Assembly (NCBI RefSeq): GCF_003261055.1
Contig: NZ_CP030073.1
Location: forward strand, 186,001 to 250,000
DNA: 64,000 nt
Direction of reading: 5' to 3'
Origin: Streptomyces cadmiisoli
Lineage (GTDB): Bacteria; Actinomycetota; Actinomycetes; Streptomycetales; Streptomycetaceae
Position 1 is the first letter of the stretch, and each line of letters begins with the position of its first letter. The notes below the pieces were generated by a model. It did not search any database, had not been told where the DNA came from, and was given only the letters and a program-made list of their open reading frames with translations. This document shows positions 53,983 through 61,321 of this stretch, piece by piece. The position numbers and the translations under genes are program-made.

Positions 53983-54758
53983 GGCTGAACCTCCTGTGGC
54001 GTGGGGACGAGCAGCGGCAGCAGGTAGCGGATGCGGCTGTCGATCTCTGCTGCTGTGCGGGCGAATGCGGGGTAGCCGACCGGATCGGGATCACGGGCTG
54101 TGGCGGGGTCGGGGATGCTCCAGTGGATCAGCTGTGCCTGGTCGCCAAAGTCAGGGCAGACTTCGCGCACCTTGTCGCACAAACTGATCACGTAGTCGAA
54201 CCGACGCCCGATCAGGGTGTCCAGGTGTCGTGGACGCTGCCTCGAGATGTCGATGCCGTGCTGCTCACGCAGGAGTTGTACGGCGTCGGCATGGAGGCGG
54301 GGTTTGGGGTGGCTGCCGGCGCTGGTCACCTCGACCCGACCGTCCGTGCGGTGGCGCAAGAGTGCCTCGGCGATCGGTGAGCGGGCGCTGTTGCCGGTGC
54401 AAGCGAACAGGACGGCGGGTCGTCTCGCTGCCGGTAGCGAAGGCGGCGGTGGCGTGAGGGCGACACCCAGCGCTGGGTGCAGGGCGGTGCCGGCGTTGCC
54501 GAGCGCGCGGGCGCACTGTTCCAGGTCCAGGTGGTAGTAGCTGTCGCGGGCGTCGAAGCTGCTGCGGCGGGCGGTGACCAGTCCGCCGTCGCGCAGTAGC
54601 CGCAGATGGTAGGAGACCAGGTTCTGCGGCTGGCCAGCCCGCTCCACCAATTCACGAACCCGGTAGTCACTCGCGGCCAGCTCGGTCAGCAGCCTCCACC
54701 GCAGCGGGTGGGCGGCCAACTGCACGAACGCCGGGGCGGCAGGATCCGAAGACCTCAT
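53979..54758 (-). CDS. ArsR-type repressor fused to thioredoxin-linked arsenate reductase
   Basis: A 259-aa fusion. Residues 1-90 form an ArsR winged helix (LVERAGQPQNLVSYHLRLLR). Residues 113-259 form a low-molecular-weight phosphatase-fold ArsC: P-loop CTGNSARS with Cys120 and Arg126, and Cys194/Cys201 spaced as in the redox triad of thioredoxin-coupled ArsC. The HTH domain lacks the classical CVC motif; its only Cys is Cys82. ATG 54758 is preferred because an upstream TTG/ATG would lie inside the operator at 54769-54790. It probably senses arsenite and reduces arsenate. Confidence 0.9.
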   Translation of the reverse strand: MRSSDPAAPAFVQLAAHPLRWRLLTELAASDYRVRELVERAGQPQNLVSYHLRLLRDGGLVTARRSSFDARDSYYHLDLEQCARALGNAGTALHPALGVALTPPPPSLPAARRPAVLFACTGNSARSPIAEALLRHRTDGRVEVTSAGSHPKPRLHADAVQLLREQHGIDISRQRPRHLDTLIGRRFDYVISLCDKVREVCPDFGDQAQLIHWSIPDPATARDPDPVGYPAFARTAAEIDSRIRYLLPLLVPTPQEVQP

Positions 54759-54768
54759 GAAGCCAAAA

Positions 54769-54790
54769 TACATCAAACAGAATTGATGTA
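54769..54790. promoter_or_regulatory. ArsR-type operator between divergent genes
   Basis: TACATCAA (54769-54776), ACAGAA, TTGATGTA (54783-54790): a perfect 8-bp inverted repeat containing ATCAA-N6-TTGAT, the consensus known for actinobacterial ArsR sites. It lies 10 nt upstream of the ArsR-ArsC start and 48 nt before the permease start, so both may be repressed together. Confidence 0.8.
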
Positions 54791-54838
54791 CCTTACGTTC
54801 GAGCCCCGCCGCTCACTGCCGAAAGCCGGAGGCCCGTC

Positions 54839-56110
54839 ATGAATCAGCCCGCCCAGACCGCGTCACCTCAGCTTCAGCGGCGGCTCGGCGTCGGTGACGC
54901 CGTCCTCATCGGACTGGGCTCGATGATCGGCGCGGGCATCTTCGCGGCGCTCGCTCCGGCCGCCCGCACGGCCGGCTCCGGGCTGCTGGTCGCTCTGGTG
55001 GTGGCCGCAATAGTGGCCTACTGCAACGCCACCTCCTCCGCCCGGCTGGCCGCCCGCTATCCGGCCTCCGGCGGCACCTACGTCTACGGCCGCGAACGCC
55101 TCGGCGACTTCTGGGGATATCTGGCCGGCTGGGCCTTCGTGATCGGCAAGACCGCCTCCTGCGCGGCGATGGCGCTGACCGTCGGCTCGTACGCGTGGCC
55201 CGGTCACGCCCACGCGGTGGCGGTCGCCGCGGTGGTGGCGCTGACCGCCGTGAACTACGCCGGGGTCCAGAAGTCCGCCTGGCTGACCCGGGCTGTGGTC
55301 GCCGTCGTACTGGCGGTGCTGGCGGCCGTCGTGGTCGCCGGCCTCACCTCGTCCACAGCGGACGCAAGTCGGCTGACCATCGACTCCGATGCCACCGTCA
55401 CCGGCGTGCTGCAGGCGGCGGGACTGCTGTTCTTCGCCTTCGCCGGGTACGCCCGCATCGCCACCCTCGGCGAGGAAGTCCGCGACCCCGCGCGCACCAT
55501 CCCCCGCGCCATTCCACTGGCCCTCGGCCTCACCCTGGTCGTGTACGCGGCTGTGGCGATCGCCGTCCTGACGGTGCTCGGACCCCGCGGGCTGGGCGAG
55601 TCGGCCGCGCCGCTGTCGGACGCGATGCGGGCGGCGGGGGCGGACTGGTTGGCGCCCGTCGTACGGGCCGGGGCAGCCGTCGCCGCGCTCGGCTCACTGC
55701 TCGCCCTGATCCTTGGCGTCTCCCGCACCACCCTGGCGATGGCCCGCGACCGGCACCTGCCCCACGCTCTGGCCGCCGTTCATCCGCGCTTCAAGGTGCC
55801 GCACCGTGCCGAACTGCTGGTGGGCGCCGTCGTCGTGATGCTCGCCGCCACCACCGACGTACGCGGCGCGATCGGCTTCTCCTCCTTCGGCGTCCTGCTC
55901 TACTACGCCGTTGCCAACGCCTCCGCCTGGACGCTCACGCCGGACGAGAACCGTCCGCCCCGCATCGTCCCCGCACTCGGCCTGGCCGGCTGCCTGGTGC
56001 TGGCCTTCACTCTGCCCGCCGCTTCCGTCATATGGGGATCCACGGTCCTGGCCGTCGGCATCGCCGCTTACGGAATACGCCGGGCCATCACCGCCCGCCG
56101 GGCGTCCTGA
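54839..56110 (+). CDS. APC-family amino-acid/organocation permease
   Basis: A 423-aa membrane protein with about 12 helices. LQRRLGVGDAVLIGLGSMIG AG at the N-terminus is the classic APC helix-1 substrate motif (written in two parts). Later FAFAGYARIATLGEEVRDPA RTIPRAI marks the helix-6 loop. Transport of an amino acid or related cation is expected. Sharing the ArsR operator, it may import or export an arsenic-containing or thiol metabolite instead of the usual ArsB/Acr3 substrate (inference). No ArsB/Acr3 gene is present in the window. Confidence 0.9.
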   Translation: MNQPAQTASPQLQRRLGVGDAVLIGLGSMIGAGIFAALAPAARTAGSGLLVALVVAAIVAYCNATSSARLAARYPASGGTYVYGRERLGDFWGYLAGWAFVIGKTASCAAMALTVGSYAWPGHAHAVAVAAVVALTAVNYAGVQKSAWLTRAVVAVVLAVLAAVVVAGLTSSTADASRLTIDSDATVTGVLQAAGLLFFAFAGYARIATLGEEVRDPARTIPRAIPLALGLTLVVYAAVAIAVLTVLGPRGLGESAAPLSDAMRAAGADWLAPVVRAGAAVAALGSLLALILGVSRTTLAMARDRHLPHALAAVHPRFKVPHRAELLVGAVVVMLAATTDVRGAIGFSSFGVLLYYAVANASAWTLTPDENRPPRIVPALGLAGCLVLAFTLPAASVIWGSTVLAVGIAAYGIRRAITARRAS

Positions 56111-56301
56111 GCCGCTCACCTGCACGGGCGGCGTCGGGTTCACGGGCCGCAGCCGGGTACGCGGTGCCGCGCCCCGCTGGGACTCCCGCACCCCTCCACC
56201 TCTGGCGGGGACGAGACCGACATCGGCAACCGACCGTACAAGGCAACACGGAGGCCCAGCGGTGCACACCGACGGCACGGCGACTCCCGGGACACGTGCC
56301 G

Positions 56302-57579
56302 TCAGCGGCGCGGACCCTGCCTCGCCAGCCGCCCGGCGATCCGCCGGGCCGCGAACTCCGTGCCGGCCACGAAGCGCAGCATCGGCCCGAACATGGGCGC
56401 CGCCAGCGAGCCGGTGAAATACAGCCCCGTCACACTGGACTCGAACGCACCGGACAGGCGCGGAGCCTGCGAGCCGGGCACGCGCCCTACCGCCCGACGC
56501 ACCGGCGCCGCCAGGAAGGGCAGGGCATCCACATCGAGCCGGTATCCGGTCGCCGCGAGCACATGGTCGACAACGTGATCGGCCGGTCCGCCGCCTGCGC
56601 CGCCGACACGCAGGTGCACCTCGGCCCCGGACCGATGCGCCCGCTCCACACGGCACGACGTGCGAACGGGAACCACGCCTTCCACTCGCTCACGCAACCA
56701 CCACCCGCCCGAAGGTCCCAGCGCGCGGCGAAAGAGCTGCATCCGGGCGGCGGCAGGCAGCCGTCGTACGGCGCCCGGAGCACCGCAGATCGCGGCGAGC
56801 GCCCAGCCCGTCCCCAGCGGAGACGCCGGGGCGGCCAGTCGCTGTCCCCACGGCCGCTGCAACTTCGGGCGCACTCCCCAGCGCACCCGGGCATCGCGCA
56901 CCAGCACCTCGGCGTCAGCGCCGGCTTCGTGCAGCAGCGCGGCACTCTCCAGCGCCGACTGACCACCCCCGACCACCGCCACCCGCTGCCCCGCATACTC
57001 GGACAGGTCGGTGTGCTGGCTCGTGTGGGACAACACCGCCCGTGGCCCGGGCCCGCCGGGCGCCAGCGGCAACAACGCGCCGGGGATGTACGCGAACGTG
57101 GCTAGCCCGGTGGCCACCACCACTGCCGCCGCCTCGATCTCCCCGCCGCCTTCCAACCGGACAGCGAAACCGACCCCGCAGCGCTCCACCGCCGTCACCC
57201 GGGACGTCTCCACTGTGCCGACGTACCGCTGGGTGAACCACATCCCGTAGCGCACGAACGTCTCGCACGGGATCGGCGTCAACTCGGTCAACTCCGGCTC
57301 GCCGGCCGCACGGCAGAAGTCCGCCAACCGGCCTCCCGGCACCGGAGCCGACAGATCGGTCGCCGCGGGCGTCGACTTCAGGAACATCCCGGTCGCCATC
57401 GAATGGCGCCAACTGCCCATGACTTCGCCGAAAACCCGCACCTCCACCCCGGCCGCCCTCAGATGAGCGGCCACCGACAGACCGTACGGACCAGCGCCGA
57501 CCACCACGACCGGACCGCCGCGCGTGCCCGCATCCAGCCTCGTTTCGGCACGGCGCTGCCCGGATAGCGACTGCGTCAT
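56302..57579 (-). CDS. flavin-dependent oxidoreductase (ArsO/Pyr_redox_3-like)
   Basis: A 425-aa protein from ATG 57579. FAD-binding VVVVGAGPYGLSVAAHLRAA, the GSWR/W motif region VFGEVMGSWRHSM, NAD(P) motif VAVVGGGQSALESAALLHEA and late ATG motif LAATGYRLDVDALPFLA match flavin monooxygenase-like proteins. Homologues labelled ArsO occur in some arsenic clusters (family knowledge). It converges on the APC permease and lies within the same neighbourhood, but its link to arsenic is circumstantial. Confidence 0.82.
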   Translation of the reverse strand: MTQSLSGQRRAETRLDAGTRGGPVVVVGAGPYGLSVAAHLRAAGVEVRVFGEVMGSWRHSMATGMFLKSTPAATDLSAPVPGGRLADFCRAAGEPELTELTPIPCETFVRYGMWFTQRYVGTVETSRVTAVERCGVGFAVRLEGGGEIEAAAVVVATGLATFAYIPGALLPLAPGGPGPRAVLSHTSQHTDLSEYAGQRVAVVGGGQSALESAALLHEAGADAEVLVRDARVRWGVRPKLQRPWGQRLAAPASPLGTGWALAAICGAPGAVRRLPAAARMQLFRRALGPSGGWWLRERVEGVVPVRTSCRVERAHRSGAEVHLRVGGAGGGPADHVVDHVLAATGYRLDVDALPFLAAPVRRAVGRVPGSQAPRLSGAFESSVTGLYFTGSLAAPMFGPMLRFVAGTEFAARRIAGRLARQGPRR

Positions 57580-57865
57580 CCATCCCCCACTGCCACTGCG
57601 GCGCCCACCCCAGACGCACGCGGCCAACGGCGGTGTACGCGCACCCCTGCACGCACACCGCCCCCCTTGGGCGCCAGTGTGCCTGCTTGCGAGCAATCGG
57701 CACACGATCTCGGCACACGTTGCCCAAATAATTACCAATCGGGCCGAGAGGGACGACGCCGCCAGGCCGCATCCTGTGATGGACCCGGTGGGTGTTGGTT
57801 TTGGACTTTCCCAGAAACCACGGCCTCGTGCGGGGCTCAGCGACCGGGCCAGAGAAGCCTCGCCC

Positions 57866-58303
57866 TCAACTCACTTGTCCGAGCCGCCCGTCAGCGTAGG
57901 TCCGACGTTGCTTATGGCGTGGACCCGAACTCCGGCTGGTACTCGAAGAGGTGCGCGGTCTGCGTCGGGAGCGGGCGAGAACGCGCCAGCCGATGGCCAC
58001 GGCAGTCAGCCCCAACGGGATGGCCCCGATGGCTCCCACGGTTCCGTTGCCGGTGCCGGGGCCACCACTGGAGGTGGCCAGGTGCAACGCCGCGAGGGCC
58101 GTGCCGGCCAGGCCCACAGCCATGGCCGACATGGCGCCGGTACGCGCCTTGCCGGTGCTGATACGACCGGCGACACGGGCCAGGGACAGCCAGCCGATGG
58201 CCACACCGATCAGCCCCACCCCGAGAGCCAGATTGGCCCCCGTCCGCCCGTCGCCGATGACTCCGCCCTCGGCGACCACGGCCAGGACACCTATTGCGCT
58301 CAT
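57866..58303 (-). CDS. DUF6223-like membrane protein
   Basis: A 145-aa protein from ATG 58303. Four hydrophobic segments are GANLALGVGLIGVAIGWLSL, GAMSAMAVGLAGTALAALHL, GAIGAIPLGLTAVAIGWRVL and a weaker N-terminal one (MSAIGVLAVVAEG). The tail is basic. It is similar to small Streptomyces membrane proteins grouped as DUF6223. No known function; it is encoded just before and divergent from the two-component pair. Confidence 0.7.
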   Translation of the reverse strand: MSAIGVLAVVAEGGVIGDGRTGANLALGVGLIGVAIGWLSLARVAGRISTGKARTGAMSAMAVGLAGTALAALHLATSSGGPGTGNGTVGAIGAIPLGLTAVAIGWRVLARSRRRPRTSSSTSRSSGPRHKQRRTYADGRLGQVS

Positions 58304-58520
58304 GCCACTCTCCTTCTTTCCGCGGTTTCGCTGTGCCTTGAGCGTGCCTGCCGACCGCACTGCCAGTCGTCCGGCGGTTGCAGACTTTTCGGACTGCCCT
58401 CTACATGGAAGCTGACTACTGCCCATGCGGCAGACAGCGGGCAAGTACCGCAGGTGCGGTACCCGGCCGCTCGTCCGCCGGCGGGACTCGCCCGCCGGGC
58501 CGTCCGGCTAAGGTGCGCGC

Positions 58521-59648
58521 ATGGACACTGGGCGTTTTCGTGTCCCGGCCGGTGCCATGGACTGGGCGATTGCCATCAGCGTGGCAGCGCTGCTGCTGGG
58601 AACCGGGTTGTCAGGGCAGCGCCCGGACGGCGAACGTGAGCTGTTGGGCGCCGTGCTGCTCGCGGCAGGCGGTATTGCGCTGCTCGCGCGTCGTCGGGCT
58701 CCGACTGCGGTGCTGGGTGTCACCGGCGCGTGCGCGGTGGGGTATGCGGCGATGGGTTTCGAGGTGCTCGCTGTCTCGTACCTGGTCGCGGTGTACGGCG
58801 CCGTGCGTGCCGGGCGCCGTGCCTCGACGGTGGCGACGTCCGTGGCTTTGCTCGCCGTTCTCCCTCTCACCGCACTGGCCGTCCGCGACGGCCCGCCGCG
58901 CGAGGCGTTCGCGCAGGCCCGCAACGTCCTGGAAATCGCCTGGCTGATTGCCGCTTTCGCTGCCGGGGAGGCACTGCGGCAGGCCGAGCGCCGCGCGGAC
59001 GACGCCGAACGCACGCAGGAGGAAACCGCGCAGCGCCGCGCCGATGAGGAGCGGCTGCACATCGCGCGGGAGCTGCACGATTCGCTCACCCACCAGATTT
59101 CGATCATCAAGGTGCAGTCCGAGGTCGCCGTCCACCTGGCGCGCAGGCGCGGCGAGGAGGTACCCGAGGCGCTGCTGGCGATCCAGACAGCCGGACGGGA
59201 GGCAACCCGGGAGCTGCGCGCGACTCTGGAAGCCCTGCGCAACGACGACACGAGCCCGCCGCATAGCCTCGAGCACGTACCGGACCTGGTGGAGCGGGCC
59301 CGTTCGATGGGGCTGGACGCCACGCTGACGATCGGAGGGCAACGGCATGACGTGCCGGACGCGGTGGGCCGCACGGCCTACCGCATCGTCCAGGAGGCAC
59401 TGACCAACACCGCCCGGCACGCCCATGCCACCACCGCGGCGGTCCGGATCGAATACTTGCCCGAAGCGCTGACCATCCAGGTGGACGATGACGGCAAGGC
59501 CACCCCCGAGAACGCCCCGGCCCCGGGCCTCGGGCTGCTCGGCATGCGCGAGCGCGTCACCGCCCTCGGAGGCCGGCTGCGCGCCCAGCCGCGCACCGAC
59601 CACGGTTTCACCGTCCAGGCCGAACTACCTGTGGAACGAACATCATGA
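58521..59648 (+). CDS. NarL-type sensor histidine kinase
   Basis: A 375-aa kinase. Four to five transmembrane helices span residues 10-120 with no large extracellular domain. The HisKA_3 dimerisation box is RLHIARELHDSLTHQISIIK, with the phospho-acceptor His in RELHD. The HATPase core follows (YRIVQEALTNTARHAHATTA, DDDGKATPENAPAPGLGLLG MRERV). It overlaps the regulator gene by 4 nt (ATGA). It would sense a membrane or intracellular signal and phosphorylate the regulator. Confidence 0.93.
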   Translation: MDTGRFRVPAGAMDWAIAISVAALLLGTGLSGQRPDGERELLGAVLLAAGGIALLARRRAPTAVLGVTGACAVGYAAMGFEVLAVSYLVAVYGAVRAGRRASTVATSVALLAVLPLTALAVRDGPPREAFAQARNVLEIAWLIAAFAAGEALRQAERRADDAERTQEETAQRRADEERLHIARELHDSLTHQISIIKVQSEVAVHLARRRGEEVPEALLAIQTAGREATRELRATLEALRNDDTSPPHSLEHVPDLVERARSMGLDATLTIGGQRHDVPDAVGRTAYRIVQEALTNTARHAHATTAAVRIEYLPEALTIQVDDDGKATPENAPAPGLGLLGMRERVTALGGRLRAQPRTDHGFTVQAELPVERTS

Positions 59649-60304
59649 TCCGTGTCCTGCTGGTCGACGACCAGCCCCTCATCCGCAGCGGCTTCCGCGC
59701 GCTGCTCGACCTCGAAGACGACATCGAGGTGGTGGCCGAAGCCGCCGATGGCGAGGAATGTTTGGTGCTCGTCAAGGAGCAACTGCCCGACGTCGCACTC
59801 ATCGACATCCAGATGCCGGTCATGGACGGTATCCAGGCGACCCGGCGTATCGCCGCGGACCCGGCTCTGGCCGACGTACACGTCGTCATGCTGACCAACT
59901 ACGGCATGGACGAGTACGTCTTCGACGCGCTGCGCGCCGGCGCCGCCGGGTTCCTGGTCAAGGACATCGTGCCGGAGGACTTCCTGCATGCCGTACGGGT
60001 CGCCGCCCGCGGCGACGCTCTCCTCGCCCCGTCCATCACCCGCAAGCTGATCCAGCGGTACGTCACCCAGCCGCTCAACGCCACCGGCGCGGCACTGAAA
60101 GGGCTGACCAGCCGCGAAAACGAAGCGGTCGCCCTGGCCGCGCGGGGCCTGTCCAACGACGAGATCGCCGACCACATGGTGATCAGCCCGACGACCGCGA
60201 AGACCCATATCAACCGAGCCATGACCAAACTCCGCGCCCGCGACCGGGCCCAGCTCGTGGTCCTCGCCTACGAATCCGGCATCGTCACCCCGAGAAGCCG
60301 CTGA
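59645..60304 (+). CDS. NarL/LuxR-family response regulator
   Basis: A 219-aa regulator. The receiver domain has the acidic pocket in LLVDDQ, phospho-acceptor Asp54 (ALIDIQMPVMDG), Thr in LTNYG and Lys in FLVKD. The C-terminal LuxR HTH is LTSRENEAVALAARGLSNDE, IADHMVISPTTAKTHINRAM. It is translationally coupled to the kinase. Target genes are unknown; the DUF6223 gene 560 nt away upstream of the kinase is one candidate. Confidence 0.94.
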   Translation: MIRVLLVDDQPLIRSGFRALLDLEDDIEVVAEAADGEECLVLVKEQLPDVALIDIQMPVMDGIQATRRIAADPALADVHVVMLTNYGMDEYVFDALRAGAAGFLVKDIVPEDFLHAVRVAARGDALLAPSITRKLIQRYVTQPLNATGAALKGLTSRENEAVALAARGLSNDEIADHMVISPTTAKTHINRAMTKLRARDRAQLVVLAYESGIVTPRSR

Positions 60305-60479
60305 CAGCCGGCAGTGGTTGCCGACTTCACGGTGGCACGACCGAACATGCCGCCGGCCACATTGCCGCCACCGTGCTCGCCGCATCACGCCCCTGGCCGA
60401 GCCGGAACCCGAAACCTCTAACGGGGCGCACCCATTACTCACACCGAAGCAGCCGCCACCATCCTCGAGGAGCCACTGT

Positions 60480-60668
60480 TCAGCTCGCCCGAACCGTGAT
60501 CTCCCCGGGGTACGGCGGTCGGGCGGTGAAGGGCAGCGTCTCCTGCGGTGTGAGGTCGCGCGCAGACATAACCACGCGGACGGGGCGGCGTAGCGGCCGG
60601 CACCGATGGCGGTGTCGGCGACGAACTCCGCCACCAGATCCGCCCGGACGGTGCTGTACTCCAACTCG
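60480..60668 (-). pseudogene. ATP-dependent DNA ligase C-terminal remnant
   Basis: The minus strand reads YSTVRADLVAEFVADTAIGA, GRYA, and after a one-base shift PVRVVMSARDLTPQETLPFT. This matches the OB-fold end of actinobacterial LigD/LigC-type ligases (EFVADTxxxAGRYRHP, RxRxDLxPxE). The rest is absent; it is a stray 3' fragment. Confidence 0.5.
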
Positions 60669-60915
60669 CCGCCAGTTCCCCGAGCGGCACTGAAGTGCCC
60701 GCCGTGCCAGGGGAGTTCGGATCCTGCGAGTGCCAGCCGCCGCCTAAGATCTCCCGACGCAATGCCCCCGTGTGAGCCGGGTGCTCGTGCGCGTGCATCA
60801 TGAAAGCAGCCGATGTGAGCGTGGGAGCGGAGACGGCCGCGCCGGACCGCAGTATTCAGTCCCGCCGCGCATACGAATGTCCCTCACGTGTGCTGAGCGT
60901 GAAACCTGACCTTGT

Positions 60916-61242
60916 TCAGAACCGGCGCGGACCTTCGTGATCCCAGTGCTCGATCAGGGAAGGGACTTGCGTCCAGACAATGACGAGCACCACCAGAAAC
61001 GTCAGGGAGACCACCCAGGCGGCCTTCCATCTGCGGGACACCACGGCGGCGCCCAGCAGGAAGAAGGCGGAGAACAAGAGGATGAAGTTGGCCCCGAACA
61101 CGTCGTCGGGGTCACTCGTGGGCCCGATCTCCTCACCCACGAACGGAAGGCTCAAGGCCAGCCAGAACAATGCGGCAAGGTACAGGACTGCGGTGACAAC
61201 AGCCCTCGTCCACAGGCCCCCTCGACTTTCCGGGAAAACCAT
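60916..61242 (-). CDS. small three-helix membrane protein, candidate immunity protein
   Basis: A 108-aa protein with three hydrophobic segments: TRAVVTAVLYLAALFWLALS, ANFILLFSAFFLLGAAVV, and AAWVVSLTFLVVLVIVW. It ends with a charged tail HWDHEGPRRF. It lies 79 nt downstream of the RHS gene on the same strand, where immunity genes of polymorphic toxins sit. Because the RHS C-terminus looks like a cell-wall hydrolase, a membrane-bound immunity protein would be logical (inference). No known family recognised. Confidence 0.7.
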   Translation of the reverse strand: MVFPESRGGLWTRAVVTAVLYLAALFWLALSLPFVGEEIGPTSDPDDVFGANFILLFSAFFLLGAAVVSRRWKAAWVVSLTFLVVLVIVWTQVPSLIEHWDHEGPRRF

Positions 61243-61321
61243 TTGCCGGTCCTTTCGTTCGTTCGAGATCCGGCGTGGTGCGCCCAGGACGAACCCGGGC
61301 GCACCACGCCGGTGGCGGATG

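Noticed and set aside
55195..57105. A 636-codon plus-strand frame
   Set aside because: It is a high-GC shadow of the permease and of the antisense oxidoreductase, with no domain.
59378..60664. A 428-codon minus frame opposite the two-component genes
   Set aside because: Shadow of the kinase/regulator; only its first ~35 codons (near 60600) correspond to the DNA-ligase remnant.
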